Assembly: GCF_000969885.1 (NCBI RefSeq) | Contig: NZ_CP009501.1 | Span: forward strand, 868,001 to 932,000 | Direction of reading: 5' to 3' | Length of the DNA stretch: 64,000 nucleotides | Origin: Methanosarcina thermophila TM-1 | GTDB lineage: Archaea; Halobacteriota; Methanosarcinia; Methanosarcinales; Methanosarcinaceae | Part shown: positions 18,712 to 29,042 of the stretch, in pieces | Layout: the number at the start of each line of letters is the position of its first letter | Position numbering within the stretch: position 1 is the stretch's first letter | Position numbers and translations under genes: made by a program | Notes under the pieces: generated by a model | The model's database searches: none | The model's input: the letters and a program-made list of their open reading frames with translations, nothing else | Told to the model about the DNA's origin: nothing

Positions 18712-19278
18712 TCAGCACTCTCTTCCTATCGAAAAAGCCTTCCCAATATTACACCCAATGCTGTAATAGCTCCGGCTTCCTGTGTCGTATATAATTGGAC
18801 GGATTTTCTCAATGTCCGGGTTCTTATTTTCATCAAGCACGGATTCTTCGGCTTTAATATCAATAATTTCTCCTACAAAGAGGGTGTGAAGCCCTATTTC
18901 AAGGGTATGCAGAAGTTTGCACTCAAGGACAATCGGAAATTCTTCGACGTAAGGGGCAGGCACAACTTCACTCCTAACAGGGGTGAGACAGGCTCCCTCA
19001 AACTTGTTTTCATCCCGGCCGCTTGTAATGCCGAGGTAATCGGTTTCTTTTACATACTTTTCTGATGGGATACTTACGGTAAATGCTTTATTTTCTATAA
19101 TGCCGGCATAACTATAAGTTGCTTTTCTTAAGGATACGCTGACACATGGAGGGTTAGAACAGCAGATCCCTCCCCAGGCTGCAGTCATGGCATTGGGTAT
19201 CCCGTTCATATCGTAAGTGCCTACTACCCAGGTCGGCGTCGGAAACGCGAGTGGCTTTGCTCCTATTGATTGCTTCAT
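18712..19278 (-). CDS. flavoredoxin-type flavin reductase family protein
   Basis: FMN-binding split-barrel protein of the flavoredoxin group. The core is visible as [25 protein letters not shown], then [18 protein letters not shown] and [19 protein letters not shown]. These proteins carry electrons between NAD(P)H or ferredoxin and acceptors. The start is set at [10 protein letters not shown] (19278); an upstream ATG at 19305 adds nine residues without a better site. It converges on the reductase pair. Confidence 0.88.
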   Translation of the reverse strand: MKQSIGAKPLAFPTPTWVVGTYDMNGIPNAMTAAWGGICCSNPPCVSVSLRKATYSYAGIIENKAFTVSIPSEKYVKETDYLGITSGRDENKFEGACLTPVRSEVVPAPYVEEFPIVLECKLLHTLEIGLHTLFVGEIIDIKAEESVLDENKNPDIEKIRPIIYDTGSRSYYSIGCNIGKAFSIGREC

Positions 19279-19663
19279 GCTTTTAACTTCTTTTCGATAA
19301 TACAAAAAGGTTTTTTCGAGCCGGGATCATACGCATTCTGTCTGCTGGTATTCCAGGCATTCTTCAGATACTTTATATAATTGATAGCAGGCAAAGTGAT
19401 AAATTGTTTATTTAGATAATTTATCTGGCGGCTATTATATATATTATGGTTAATATAATAGAGGTACGCGGCTGAAACATCATCTTTAATTAAAAAATAA
19501 TAGATGATTTCTTTTCCTGTTCAGGATTAATGAATATCCGTTATCCGGGTAAGCACTGGGTCTTCAAACAGGAAAAAACCCGGAGAGCCGTAAAAACCAG
19601 TTATAGAAACTTAAAGTTGCTGTAACTGTATTTGAAGTAAGGGGTTAGCAGAATACAGGGGGT
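19279..19663. other. 385-bp spacer
   Basis: AT-rich, with a TATATATATTATGG tract near 19435. A 31-codon frame at 19530-19625 (MNIRYPGKHWVFKQEK...) follows AGGA closely but is too short to accept. A phrase TTTCTTTTCCTGTTCAGGATT at about 19508 recurs, with one change, near 19934. Confidence 0.35.
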
Positions 19664-19873
19664 ATAGAAATAAGAGAAATAAAAATTAAGAAAATACATG
19701 TACTGGGTGGTCTGTTAACAGGAACTGTCGCCGGGGTTGCTGCGGGACTGATTGCTGGACTTGTCATGATGTTTATTTACAACAGATTTATTCATGAGAG
19801 AGCAGTGCACAAAAAAGTCATATCTGCTTCTAAGGAGTTCCTTAAACCACATAAATGCATCATATTACAATAA
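19664..19873 (+). CDS. possible small glycine-zipper membrane protein without standard start
   Basis: An open frame encodes a basic start (EIREIKIKKIHV), then a long Gly/Ala-rich hydrophobic helix (GGLLTGTVAGVAAGLIAGLV) and a basic tail ending KPHKCIILQ. The pattern is typical of real small membrane proteins. No ATG, GTG or TTG lies between the preceding in-frame stop and the helix; the only strong ribosome site, AGGGGG at 19657-19662, points to an ATA codon at 19664 or 19670. It is either an unusual start or the remnant of a broken gene. Confidence 0.4.
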   Translation: MEIREIKIKKIHVLGGLLTGTVAGVAAGLIAGLVMMFIYNRFIHERAVHKKVISASKEFLKPHKCIILQ

Positions 19874-19959
19874 GAAATATAAATTTAAAAAATTTAATGT
19901 GTTAAACGTGCTGTCAAATTAAACTAACGTTTAATTTCTTTTCCTGCTCAGGATTGGTA

Positions 19960-20120
19960 AACGTTTATATTCAGCGAGTATCGATCCTCCAGAATCCATG
20001 CCCACGAGAGCATTTAAACGCGACCCGGTTATTACCGATGAAAAAGGTGTTTCCCTTGATGGAAATCATGATGGCAAAGCTGGGGGAGATTTCGAATACA
20101 GGTTCAATGTCATGAGGTAA
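19960..20120 (+). pseudogene. relic of an Ig-like-domain surface protein, C-terminal end
   Basis: The frame around ATG 19998 reads RAFKRDPVITDEKGVSLDGN then HDGKAGGDFEYRFNVMR and stops. The LDGNxDGxxGGDF pattern is the end of Big_5-like Ig domains in secreted proteins. Only about 45 residues remain; the upstream part is not coding. The same ending recurs in the relic at 21160-21450. Confidence 0.5.
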
Positions 20121-20216
20121 CAGAGTTCTCTCTGAAAAATCCTTTTAGTTCTTTTTTTCGCTCTTTTTCGAGTCTTTTTTTAATTTTCTTTTTTGTTCTT
20201 CTATTCAGCCCTTTTT

Positions 20217-20343
20217 TATCCTGAATATCTTCTTTATCCTGAATATCTTCTTTATCCTGAATATCTTCTTTTATCCTGAATATATTCTTTTATCCTGAAT
20301 ATATTCTTTTATCCTGATATATTCTTTTATCCTAATATCTTCC
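20217..20343. repeat. minisatellite, about 18-bp unit
   Basis: About seven imperfect tandem copies of TATCCTGAATATCTTCTT, with later copies changed to ..ATATATTCTTT. It sits in a non-coding stretch (20121-20666). Variable copy number between strains would be expected. Confidence 0.85.
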
Positions 20344-20666
20344 ATCCGAACAGGATTGCATCTCTTAAACCAGAAGAACTATTTCCTGTCTGTGTTAAAA
20401 TTTACTCATCAACTCAGTGTTAATTTTCGAATCAGTTTCTCTTTTCAATTTTCCCTGTGTATGCATTTCCTTTCTGTTACGTCACTATAATATACAAGAA
20501 GCTTTGAGGATAGTCTTAAGTTATTTAATATTTTATATAGTTGCCGTTATATAATATGTGAGCTATAGGATAGATACAAGAGCATTAAATTCATTACTTC
20601 CCTTTCCGGGCAAGAATTATAAAATAATGGGACTGTCCGACAAGGGAAAATTGAGGGGGTGAATGA

Positions 20667-21017
20667 TTGCTAAACATGAGAAAATACGGTAAGCTAATGC
20701 TGAGTGCATATATAATGAAGAATATGAAATCAGGGGGTTCTCTAAGGAGTAAGGGCATCTTGCGTAAGTATGCTAAGCTGGCTCTAGGGGCATATCTTCT
20801 TAAAAAATTAAAACCAGAGAAATCTGAAAAAGAAATGAAATTTGAAGTAGAACCTGAAGAAGAGATCATACCAAGTGGAGCAGTTGAGGTTAAGGAAGGT
20901 AGGGGGTCTTTAATGAAAATCGGTAAAATAACTCTTGGTGTGCTTGCTGGTGCTGCAATCGTATACGCTCTTAAGAAACAGGTTGCTAAAAAGAGCGGGT
21001 ACAGGATCGGAATGTAA
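20667..21017 (+). CDS. small membrane-associated protein with internal duplication
   Basis: 116 aa, family not recognised. A motif occurs twice: RKYGKLMLSAYIMKNMK at residues 5-21 and RKYAKLALGAYLLKKLK at about 33-49. After an acidic linker (PEKSEKEMKFEVEPEEE) comes a third related, more hydrophobic segment, MKIGKITLGVLAGAAIVYALKKQ. The protein is very basic at both ends. The start is TTG at 20667 behind GAGGGGG; ATG at 20676 is possible. The paired amphipathic segments suggest membrane binding. Confidence 0.7.
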   Translation: MLNMRKYGKLMLSAYIMKNMKSGGSLRSKGILRKYAKLALGAYLLKKLKPEKSEKEMKFEVEPEEEIIPSGAVEVKEGRGSLMKIGKITLGVLAGAAIVYALKKQVAKKSGYRIGM

Positions 21018-21053
21018 TGAGCTGGAGAGAGTATAACCTGTAAAAAGCGAATA

Positions 21054-21095
21054 AATGGCGTAAACTCCTGCTGGGCATTTGCAGGAGCTGCCATT
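21054..21095 (+). terminator. stacked hairpin downstream of 20667-21017
   Basis: AATGGC (21054-21059) pairs with GCCATT (21090-21095), and CTCCTGC (21065-21071) pairs with GCAGGAG (21081-21087). No T-run follows; ATATATAC does. It may end the transcript or be a stable 3' structure. Confidence 0.45.
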
Positions 21096-21159
21096 ATATA
21101 TACAGCTAAAAAATACATGCTATGACAGGTTCCTTCCAGAAGCATAAAAATCTTTTTCC

Positions 21160-21450
21160 AATCTTTTCAAGCGTGGACAGTCTCCTCCGAGGGTTAAGTC
21201 CATCTATCCTGACAGGCAGAAGTTTGCTTTCAGGCATGATTTTTCTATCTGGATCGAGTTCGACATGCCTATGAATAAAGCAACCATTACGAAAAAAACC
21301 GTAATAATTAGAAGTTCTGCATCAAAAAAGCCTGTCGATAGTTTGCTAGATATGAATTGGATTCATAATGGACGAGCGTGATATTGTCCTTGATGGGATG
21401 GAGATGGAAAGCTTGGCGGAGACTTTGAATTGAATACACTTATAAGGTAG
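21160..21450 (+). pseudogene. relic of an Ig-like (Big_5-type) domain
   Basis: The frame reads PPRVKSIYPDRQKFAFRHDF then IWIEFDMPMNKATITKKTV, the strand pattern of Big_5 Ig-like domains, up to a stop at 21378 after WIHNGRA. A frame change then restores DIVLDG and GDGKLGGDFELNTLIR, with a stop at 21448-21450. There is no start codon and at least one shift, so it is dead. It is related to the relic at 19960-20120. Confidence 0.6.
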
Positions 21451-21537
21451 AATCGAAATATGAATTAAAAAGGCTCTGCCTTCCAAAATAATCCAATATC
21501 TCTATTTTGATTTACTCTTTCTTCTTTTTTGTGAGCT

Positions 21538-24500
21538 TTATTGAGTTGACTCCTGCTTGACTTCTGTTTTACTCTGTTTCCTGTTTACTTTCTCAGGTTC
21601 GGACAGTTCGCCATATCCTCCGCCGCCCGGGGTTTCAATTACAAAAAGCTCGCCTGCCTTCAGTGCAATCTCTGCCTGACCTCCAACTTCGAGAACACTG
21701 CCGTCCCTGCGGATAAGCAGGTTTCTTCCGCACTTTCCGGGTCTTCCGCCTTTGAGCCCAAAAGGCGGGAATTTTCTGTGGCTTGAGAGAATGGCGACAT
21801 TCATATCTTTCAGGAACCTGAACTTTCGGATAACCCCGTTTCCACCCCTGAACTTGCCTTCTCCGCCGCTTCCTTCCCGTATGGAAAACTCCTCAAGTAA
21901 AACTGGAAATCTTGTCTCAAGGATCTCAGGGTCGGTAATCCTTGAGTTGGTCATATGAGTGTGGACAGCATCCGTTCCTGAAAAGTCTGGACCTGCTCCT
22001 GCACCTCCGCAAATGGTTTCATAATACTGGAAATCTGCATTTCCGAAGGTAAAATTGTTCATAGTACCCTGGGAAGCCGCAAGTTTGCCCAGGGCTCCGA
22101 AAAGGGCATCAACAATATACTGCGATGTTTCAACATTGCCTGCAACAACAGCAGCAGGCGGCTCTGGTCTCAGCAATGAGCCTTCAGGGATAATAATCTC
22201 AAGCGGCCTCAGGCAGCCTGCATTAAGGGGGATATCACTTTTTACAAGCGTCCTGAAAGCGTAGAGTACAGCAGCAATGCAAACCGAAGCTGGAGCATTG
22301 AAGTTATTCGGAAGCTGGGGGGAAGTACCTGTAAAATCTATTCTTGCACTCCGATTTTTGCGATCAATTGTAACTTTTACCCGGATGGCACTTCCATCGT
22401 CGAGTTTATATGTGAATTCCCCATCAGCAAGCCTGTCAATAACTCTTCTGACCGCTTCCTCGGCGTTATCCTGCACATGACCCATATACGCTTCAACCGT
22501 CTCAAGGGAAAACTCCTCAATCATCTTACGCAGTTCAGAAAGCCCTTTTTCATTTGCAGCGATCTGTGCACGAATATCAGCAATATTTTGAGCAGGATTT
22601 CTTGCAGGATATTTTCCCGAGCCTAGCCAGGCTTTCAGTCTTTCTTCACAGAAACGACCCTGTTCAACAATTTTCATACCCTCGCTCAAAACTCCTTCTT
22701 CCAAGATTGTCCTGCTGTTAGGAGGCACAGAACCGGGACTTATTCCTCCTACATCGGCATGATGACCTCTCGAAGCCAGGTAAAACAGGATTTTCCCGGA
22801 ATCTCCAAACATCGGGGTAACAACCGTGATATCAGGTAGATGGGTTCCCCCGTTGTATGGGGAATTGATAAGATACACATCTCTTGGTCGCATTCCCTTT
22901 AATTGCGTCCGGATAAGGGACTTTACGCATTCTCCCATTGAGCCCAGATGCACAGGGATATGAGGAGCATTTGCTATGAGATTCCCCTGCCCATCGAAAA
23001 CGGCACAGGAAAAATCCAGCCTTTCCTTTATGTTTACCGAGTGAGCAGTATTCTGCAGGGTGAACCCCATCTGCTCGGCAACCGACATGAACTTGTTATT
23101 AAATATCTCAAGCATTACAGGATCGACATCAGTTCCTATAGCTATCTGAGCTGGAAGCAGAGTTTTTCTTTTAAGGAAAAGATGGTTGCGTTTAGTAACC
23201 CTCCCTTCCCAACCGGGTTCGAGAATAATTGTTGTGTTTTTCTCTATAAGCATCGCGGGCCCGCTTATGCAGGTTCCGGGTTTGAGCTCGTCCCTATTGA
23301 AAACTGATGTCTCGTGAAATTCTCCATTGCTATACATCCTGACTTTAGCAACAGGAGAGATAACCGGATTTTCTTCCTTTTCCAGCACAGGGTCAGTAAC
23401 CCTCTCATTAATCCCGATAGTTTCTACAGAAACAGCTTCAATAATTATGGGCTTTCCCTCCATTATAAATCCGAAGCATTTCCTGTGGGCTTCCTCGAAG
23501 CTTTTCCTTAGAGCATCCTTATCCCCAAAATCGACAACCAGCTGCGTATCCGAGCCTGCATAACGCATATGCACTTTATAGAGTGACATAATTTTATCTT
23601 CCTGCACTCCTTGTTCGCGCATGAGCCGACTGCCCTCATTTTCAAGCCCAAGAAACACCGGCTTCAAATCTTCTACCAGCGTATCTGAGAGTTCGCTGCC
23701 CACATAGTGCTCTTTTATCAGCCTCTGGTCTGCAAGCCCCATGCCGTATGCCGAGAGCACACCTGCATAAGGATGAATGAAAATGCTTTTGATCCCGAGG
23801 CTATCTGCAACCCTGCAGGCGTGCTGGGCAGCAGCACCTCCGAAACAGCAGAGGGTATATTCCTTTATATTGTAGCCCCGCTGGACCGAGATTTTCTTTA
23901 TGGCGTTTGCCATATTCTCAACCGCAACCGAAAGGAAACCCTCGGCTACCTGCTCAGGTGTCCAGATATTACTGTCATTTTCGCTTTCGCTTTTGCCTTC
24001 TTTTTTGCCTTCTCCTGAAATCTTTTCAGCAAGCTCTGTGAACTTCCTGCGCACAAGCTCAGAGTCAAGCGGCTGATCGGCGTTAGGCCCAAAAGTAGCC
24101 GGAAAAAATGCAGGCTGAAGTTTTCCAAGCATGACATTGCAGTCAGTAACCGTAAGTGGTCCACCTTTTCTGTAACACACCGGACCCGGGTCCGAACCTG
24201 CCGAGTCAGGACCTACCCTGAATCTGCCCCCCTCATAATGAAGTATGGAGCCTCCGCCTGCTGCAACCGTATGGATGCGCATCATGGGAGTACGAAGACG
24301 CACCCCTGCAATCTCAGTTTCAAGACTGCGCTCGTACTCCCCGCTGTACTGGGCTACATCCGTAGAAGTGCCTCCCATATCGAAAGTAATTATTTTCTTT
24401 ACCCCTGCCATTTCTGAGGTAGCAACAGCCCCAACGATTCCCCCAGCCGGACCCGACAGGATGCAGTCCTTACCCTGAAAAGTGTTGGCGTCCGTAAGCC

Positions 24501-25341
24501 CTCCGCTGGACTGCATGAACATTAACCTGGGAGTTTTTTCAGATTCCTTCTTTTTTCCATCCCCTTCTTCATTTTCCCTATCTCCTGTCTCCCCTCTTCT
24601 TTTTTCTATTTCACCTTCATTTTTTTTCTCTTCCCTGCCGTCTTCAAGGGATTTCTGAACCATATCAACATACCTGCGGAGCACAGGTGAGAGATAAGCA
24701 TCGACTACGGTCGTTTCCCCCCTGCTTACGAGTTTAATTAACGGGCTTGTCTGATGGGAGAGTGACACCTGCGTAAACCCGATTTCCCTGGCAAGCCTGC
24801 CGAGTTTAAGCTCATGCTCAGGAAACCTGTACGCATGCATGAGTACAATTGCAACTGAGCAAATTCCGGCTTCAAAAGCCGCTTCAAGCTCTTTTCTTGC
24901 ATTTTTAAGGTCCAGGGCTGCAATTTCCTCCCCGCTGGCTCCTACCCTGCCGGACACCTCGATAACTCTCTCATAAAGCTGGTCAGGAAGTTCGATCTTC
25001 TGAGCAAAAATATCCGGGCGATTCTGATACCCGATTCTCAGGACATCCCTGAACCCCCGGTTTATAACAAGAACAGTCCTTTCCCCTTTCCGTTCAAGCA
25101 GAGCATTCGTGCCGACCGTTGTTCCCATTTTCACGGATTCTATAATCTCAGCGGGCAGCGGTGCATCTCCTGGCAGCCCGAGAATCTGCCGAATCCCATG
25201 CATGGCTGCATCCTTATAGTGGCACGGATCGTCTGAAAGAAGCTTATGAGTGATTATTTTTCCATCAGGACTGCGAGCAACGATATCAGTAAACGTGCCT
25301 CCGCGGTCAATCCAGAACTGCCATCCGGCTTTGGGGGACAT
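21538..25341 (-). CDS. fused hydantoinase/oxoprolinase (HyuA-HyuB)
   Basis: A 1267-aa fusion of both subunits of the ATP-dependent hydantoinase/5-oxoprolinase/acetone-carboxylase-like family. The HyuA part (residues 1 to about 740) starts [18 protein letters not shown], has the actin-fold ATP site with [14 protein letters not shown] and the gly motif AAGGGSI. The HyuB part begins near [20 protein letters not shown] and includes [32 protein letters not shown] and the C-terminal GGxGGYGE. A Lys/Glu/Ser-rich insert lies at about residues 235-265. Eukaryotic-style single-chain organisation. The substrate (5-oxoproline, hydantoin or other) cannot be decided. No clear ribosome site precedes the ATG. 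Confidence 0.93.
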   Translation of the reverse strand: MSPKAGWQFWIDRGGTFTDIVARSPDGKIITHKLLSDDPCHYKDAAMHGIRQILGLPGDAPLPAEIIESVKMGTTVGTNALLERKGERTVLVINRGFRDVLRIGYQNRPDIFAQKIELPDQLYERVIEVSGRVGASGEEIAALDLKNARKELEAAFEAGICSVAIVLMHAYRFPEHELKLGRLAREIGFTQVSLSHQTSPLIKLVSRGETTVVDAYLSPVLRRYVDMVQKSLEDGREEKKNEGEIEKRRGETGDRENEEGDGKKKESEKTPRLMFMQSSGGLTDANTFQGKDCILSGPAGGIVGAVATSEMAGVKKIITFDMGGTSTDVAQYSGEYERSLETEIAGVRLRTPMMRIHTVAAGGGSILHYEGGRFRVGPDSAGSDPGPVCYRKGGPLTVTDCNVMLGKLQPAFFPATFGPNADQPLDSELVRRKFTELAEKISGEGKKEGKSESENDSNIWTPEQVAEGFLSVAVENMANAIKKISVQRGYNIKEYTLCCFGGAAAQHACRVADSLGIKSIFIHPYAGVLSAYGMGLADQRLIKEHYVGSELSDTLVEDLKPVFLGLENEGSRLMREQGVQEDKIMSLYKVHMRYAGSDTQLVVDFGDKDALRKSFEEAHRKCFGFIMEGKPIIIEAVSVETIGINERVTDPVLEKEENPVISPVAKVRMYSNGEFHETSVFNRDELKPGTCISGPAMLIEKNTTIILEPGWEGRVTKRNHLFLKRKTLLPAQIAIGTDVDPVMLEIFNNKFMSVAEQMGFTLQNTAHSVNIKERLDFSCAVFDGQGNLIANAPHIPVHLGSMGECVKSLIRTQLKGMRPRDVYLINSPYNGGTHLPDITVVTPMFGDSGKILFYLASRGHHADVGGISPGSVPPNSRTILEEGVLSEGMKIVEQGRFCEERLKAWLGSGKYPARNPAQNIADIRAQIAANEKGLSELRKMIEEFSLETVEAYMGHVQDNAEEAVRRVIDRLADGEFTYKLDDGSAIRVKVTIDRKNRSARIDFTGTSPQLPNNFNAPASVCIAAVLYAFRTLVKSDIPLNAGCLRPLEIIIPEGSLLRPEPPAAVVAGNVETSQYIVDALFGALGKLAASQGTMNNFTFGNADFQYYETICGGAGAGPDFSGTDAVHTHMTNSRITDPEILETRFPVLLEEFSIREGSGGEGKFRGGNGVIRKFRFLKDMNVAILSSHRKFPPFGLKGGRPGKCGRNLLIRRDGSVLEVGGQAEIALKAGELFVIETPGGGGYGELSEPEKVNRKQSKTEVKQESTQ

Positions 25342-25577
25342 GAAAGGAATAATTGTATAAGTTGTATTAATTATTAATCGGGAATTTTTAGGTTTAGCTT
25401 GATTTTAGATCAACACAAACCGGTTTTCAGAATACACAGAGTCAAAATTAGGGTTCTGCTAACTCTTCGGGAGATGAAGTATGAAAAATGAGGAGGTTAA
25501 GTTAGAGTTTTGATTCCTTTTGAGATAGTTGTGAAAATGGATTAAAAATAGAATATTCAAGCTCGCTCAAGTTTGCT

Positions 25578-26069
25578 TCAGCCTGTCGTGCTCGCCAAAT
25601 TATCGGTTGATGGCACTTCACTTCCTTTGAGTTTTACCTCCTGTCCTTTGATATTCTTTTTCTTCTTTTCTTCAAGTATTGGGAGGCATGCCACTATTCC
25701 GTCAATTATGGCTTCAGGCCTTGGAGTGCAGCCTGGAACATATACATCTACTGGTATTACCTGATCTACTCCGCCTATTACGTTATAGCACCCGTGGAAA
25801 ATCCCACCTGTGGATGCACAGGCTCCGACTGCCAGAACAACTTTTGGATCAGGAATCTGATTGTAGATGTTTTTAAGTACGTTTACATTTTTGTAATTTA
25901 CCGCGCCTGTAACCACCATTATGTCCGCCTGCTTGGGGGTGCCTATGTTTAAAATACCAAACCTTTCAGCGTCATATAAAGGGGTAAGACAGGCTACTAC
26001 TTCAATATCACAGCCATTACAACTATTACAATTTACGTGTATAATCCATGGAGATTTTGCCAGTGTCAT
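25578..26069 (-). CDS. orphan Ech-hydrogenase-like small subunit (EchC/NuoB family)
   Basis: 163-aa member of the NiFe-hydrogenase small-subunit / NuoB family. It keeps the N-terminal CNSCNGCDIE, the middle VGACASTGG and the PGCTPRPEAI cysteines, that is, the four ligands of the proximal [4Fe-4S] cluster. Ends in a lysine-rich tail (ILEEKKKKNIKGQE). In Ech operons this gene sits between the membrane and large-subunit genes; here none of those is present, with a HyuAB gene downstream and a DUF2121 gene upstream. It may be a relic of a lost operon, or serve another complex. Confidence 0.9.
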   Translation of the reverse strand: MTLAKSPWIIHVNCNSCNGCDIEVVACLTPLYDAERFGILNIGTPKQADIMVVTGAVNYKNVNVLKNIYNQIPDPKVVLAVGACASTGGIFHGCYNVIGGVDQVIPVDVYVPGCTPRPEAIIDGIVACLPILEEKKKKNIKGQEVKLKGSEVPSTDNLASTTG

Positions 26070-26164
26070 AAACAGTCTCTCTTACATTTTTCCTAATTGG
26101 TAATATTACAATTATAGGAACTAATTTTATATAAATTTAATTATATAATTAAGAAGCTATCTGG

Positions 26165-26255
26165 ATTAATTATTCTAAGTAAAAGAAAAGGAAAGGAGAA
26201 AGAGAAGAAAAAGGAAGAAAAGGAAAGAAAAAGGAAGAAAAGGAAAGAAAAAATA
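26165..26255. repeat. purine-rich tandem repeat
   Basis: A/G-only tract with the 20-nt unit GAAAAAGGAAGAAAAGGAAA repeated at the end. Lies in the 250-bp spacer (26070-26320) with no gene. Confidence 0.75.
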
Positions 26256-26320
26256 AGCTGTCTGGGCTGTGTACAGCCTCCGATACGGGCTAAAATATTA
26301 GGTTCTGCCAGGAATAACTT

Positions 26321-26908
26321 TCAGGCTTCCTGTGTTTTATCTATTTCCATAGCTTTCAAAACATCAACATTCGAAGTTGTCTGAATTAAATAGAACTGCT
26401 GGCTCACAGACGCAGTTTTCCTCGCTGCTGTTTCCATACAGAGCATGAGGATTTTTACAGCATCTTGAAAAGTGCTTTTTTTCGTCCAGTTATCCTTGAA
26501 GCATTTATTGGCTATCTGCTTAGTGAATTCGTTTCCGAGGACTATTAAGGTACTTCCTTTCGCGTGCGAAGTTAAGGTTAATTCGGAATCTCTTATTTCG
26601 GCAATCGCGTAATTTCCAGCTGAGGCATAAAGTCTCCTTTTTTTGACAACTCCTCCTTCAATTGATGATACTTCCCCTATCAGAACGCCGTCTCTCTCAA
26701 AGATTTTGCTTTTGCAGTCCTTGACCGTTATGCTGACCCCGAATTCTCTGGCTTTTTCTGCAAGTTCGTCATCCGTGACTATTGCCCCACTGTAAAGCTC
26801 CTTTTCGAGCTTTTCCCGATCCTGCTTATCTCCTTCGAAGGTTATTTCCCGCAGGTCTCCGGTCATTACTGCACCGTTTTTCCCGATAAAAGCGATAACT
26901 AGGGTCAT
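26321..26908 (-). CDS. DUF2121 family protein (proteasome-like fold)
   Basis: A methanogen-typical protein of about 195 aa. MTLVIAFIGKNGAVMTGDLREITF resembles the start of proteasome beta-type Ntn hydrolases (..GxVVMAxDRR..), and the family DUF2121 is annotated that way. Here the residue following the Met is Thr, as in the mature active site of proteasome subunits, but processing is not established. The start is set at 26908 with GGAGAG nine bases upstream; ATG 26965 would add 19 residues before it. It is read in the same direction as the orphan EchC-like gene, 250 bp away. Confidence 0.8.
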   Translation of the reverse strand: MTLVIAFIGKNGAVMTGDLREITFEGDKQDREKLEKELYSGAIVTDDELAEKAREFGVSITVKDCKSKIFERDGVLIGEVSSIEGGVVKKRRLYASAGNYAIAEIRDSELTLTSHAKGSTLIVLGNEFTKQIANKCFKDNWTKKSTFQDAVKILMLCMETAARKTASVSQQFYLIQTTSNVDVLKAMEIDKTQEA

Positions 26909-27427
26909 GTGATTAATCTCTCCAGGTTTTTCGTAAAATGAATCATCCAGGCTTTCATAAAACAAATCATAACCATCTTACAGATTTGAAAGGGCTTATT
27001 CTTAAAAACACTTATAGAAACACAATATATAAAAAAGGGATAGAAAATATAAATTTAGGTTGCAGAAAAGCTAAAAATAAGGATGCTCGGAATTATTTAA
27101 CATCCTTTAAACCATTTAAATACGCTTCAAGGTCTTTTAAACCATTTAAACGCGCTTCAAGGTCTGTATTGTATCCCTCAAATTAGATATATAGGCGTAA
27201 AGTACTATATCAAGTGAGCTGGATTTCTATTCTCCTTTTTTCTTCAGGGAACAGACATTGTAAATATTGCCAAAAATCATTTTTAACTGGAAATTTCTTT
27301 CGATAGGAAACCTTAAATATTCATATATGTTATCTATATCTAACTAAATGTTTGAAATATCGAATAATTTGTGGAAAATAAGCAACAAACCCTTTAAAAA
27401 AGACTGAAATCAAATGCGAGACGAATT
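26909..27427. other. 519-bp spacer with 30-bp direct repeat
   Basis: No gene. A 30-bp tandem repeat fills 27105-27164 (unit CTTTAAACCATTTAAATACG plus CTTCAAGGTC, three differences between units). The 27320-27345 region ATATGTTATCTATATCTAAC may serve the membrane gene that follows. Confidence 0.5.
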
Positions 27428-27826
27428 ATGGAAAAGACACACCTGTACAAGCTTATTCTTGGAATAATCCTAATAGCCGTCGGAATCTTATCTGTAGTCT
27501 TATTGGAAGTCCTTTTCGATAATGATATGCTGATCCCAATCGTTCTCATCAATATTGGACTGATTATTTTCGCTGCCACGGTTTTCAGACACTTCAGGCG
27601 TAGAGACCTTCCTGACAGGGACGAAAGGACAAAAAAGCTGGCAGCGTATGGGATTACTTATTCCTGGCTGCTGACTCTTGTTGTCATTGTGGTGCTTTCC
27701 TGGGTTCAGTACTTCGGGTTGGCTGAACTGACTGCAAACGGCGTGCTTGGCATACTTCTTTTCTTTATGATTATCTCCTCAAACGTTTTCAGGTGGTACT
27801 TCATGCGGAAGGGTGACATCGAATAA
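27428..27826 (+). CDS. DUF2178-type membrane protein
   Basis: 132 aa with four hydrophobic segments: [56 protein letters not shown] and [15 protein letters not shown]. Between helices 2 and 3 is the conserved charged loop [24 protein letters not shown], the DUF2178 hallmark. It is followed after 16 bp by a small HTH regulator, the standard partner of this family in archaea and Firmicutes, so it probably works as a membrane sensor or effector controlled with it. Confidence 0.85.
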   Translation: MEKTHLYKLILGIILIAVGILSVVLLEVLFDNDMLIPIVLINIGLIIFAATVFRHFRRRDLPDRDERTKKLAAYGITYSWLLTLVVIVVLSWVQYFGLAELTANGVLGILLFFMIISSNVFRWYFMRKGDIE

Positions 27827-27842
27827 GGCTGGAGGGAAAGCC

Positions 27843-28049
27843 GTGAAAACAAGGATAAAGGAATTCCGGGCGAGGTATGACCTTACTCAGGAAGCCCTTG
27901 CAAAAATGGTAGGAGTACGGAGAGAAACAATAGTCTTCCTTGAGAAAGGAAAATACAACCCCTCTCTCAAGCTTGCGTACAAGATCTCAAAGTGTCTGGG
28001 AACCACAATCGATGAATTATTTATCTTTGAAGATTCGGATCTTGAATGA
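27843..28049 (+). CDS. small XRE-family (HTH_3) transcriptional regulator
   Basis: 68 aa, essentially one helix-turn-helix domain. [20 protein letters not shown] then [25 protein letters not shown] is the recognition region typical of the YozG-like group, ending [16 protein letters not shown]. The start is GTG at 27843, eight bases after GGAGGG; ATG 27813 would overlap the membrane gene. It is the second gene of a two-gene operon and probably represses it. Confidence 0.92.
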   Translation: MKTRIKEFRARYDLTQEALAKMVGVRRETIVFLEKGKYNPSLKLAYKISKCLGTTIDELFIFEDSDLE

Positions 28050-28301
28050 ATTCCCTGAAGCACTTTTCTTCTCAGCATCTTAATTAATTCTTAATTAAAT
28101 CTTTATTTTTAAAAGAATTCTGCCGCTCTTTAATGCTTTTTTATCTTTTTCTTTAACAATTTTATCTTTTTCTAACTACATTATATATTTTTTAATATTT
28201 ATGTCTACTAATCTGATATCTCTTCCGATTTAAAGAATAGAGAAAATAAACTTTTAAACAATTAGATATATTTACATAAGTAAGTCTTTCAGGAGAGAAA
28301 T

Positions 28302-29042
28302 ATGGACAATACACTGATTGCCTTTCGGAATGTCTGGAAAATCTATCAGATGGGGGAGGTCAAGGTCAATGCCCTGAGAGCTGTAAGCGTAAAGTTCAGG
28401 AAAGGAGAGTTCGCCGCAATAATCGGGCCTTCCGGAAGCGGAAAATCCACAATGATGAATCTTGTGGGCTGTCTGGATATTCCCACAAAAGGCGAGATCT
28501 ACCTGAAAGGCCGGAACATAGCCTGGCTTAAAGAATCGGAGCTTGCAGTTCTGAGAGGCAGAACAATAGGATTTGTTTTCCAGCAGTATAATCTGATTCC
28601 TGGCATGACTGCCCTTGAAAACGTACTTCTGCCACTTGAAATTCAGGAAATTGATGATCGGATAGCAGAAAGAAAGGCAAAAAAGTTGCTTTCACTCGTA
28701 GGGCTTTCAGATAAAATCCAGCATAAACCTTCTCAACTTTCAGGCGGTCAGCAACAAAGGGTCTCAATAGCAAGGGCTCTTGCCTGCAATCCAGAAATAA
28801 TCCTCGCAGATGAGCCAACAGGTGCCCTTGACAGTGTAACAGGAAGGGAATTGCTGGAAATGCTTTACAGGCTCTGGAAAGAAGAAGGCAAAACAATAGT
28901 CATGGTTACTCATGACCTGCACCTTGCAAAGTACGCAAGCAGGCACATCGAGCTAAAAGATGGAAAAATTGTCAGAGATGGGATAAACGAAGAGAGGCTT
29001 ACTCCTGAAACCCATCTTGAAGAACAGGAGACTGAAGCCTGA
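28302..29042 (+). CDS. ABC transporter ATP-binding protein, LolD/MacB type
   Basis: 246-aa ATPase of the lipoprotein/macrolide exporter group. Walker A IGPSGSGKSTMMN, Q-loop FVFQQYNLIPGMTALENV, signature LSGGQQQRVSIARAL, Walker B IILADEPTGALD and the H-loop MVTHDL are all present. AGGAGAG stands before the ATG. It opens a three-gene set with a secreted protein (29278) and a MacB-type permease (30671). A TATA-like TTATATATTTTTTAATATT lies at 28181-28199. Confidence 0.95.
   Translation: MDNTLIAFRNVWKIYQMGEVKVNALRAVSVKFRKGEFAAIIGPSGSGKSTMMNLVGCLDIPTKGEIYLKGRNIAWLKESELAVLRGRTIGFVFQQYNLIPGMTALENVLLPLEIQEIDDRIAERKAKKLLSLVGLSDKIQHKPSQLSGGQQQRVSIARALACNPEIILADEPTGALDSVTGRELLEMLYRLWKEEGKTIVMVTHDLHLAKYASRHIELKDGKIVRDGINEERLTPETHLEEQETEA

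Noticed and set aside
19530-19625. 31-codon peptide MNIRYPGKHWVFKQEK..
   Set aside because: Very short, ribosome site too close to the ATG, no resemblance to known peptides.
20217-20343. CRISPR-like look of the tandem TATCCTGAATAT repeats
   Set aside because: Units are directly adjacent with no unique spacers; this is a minisatellite.
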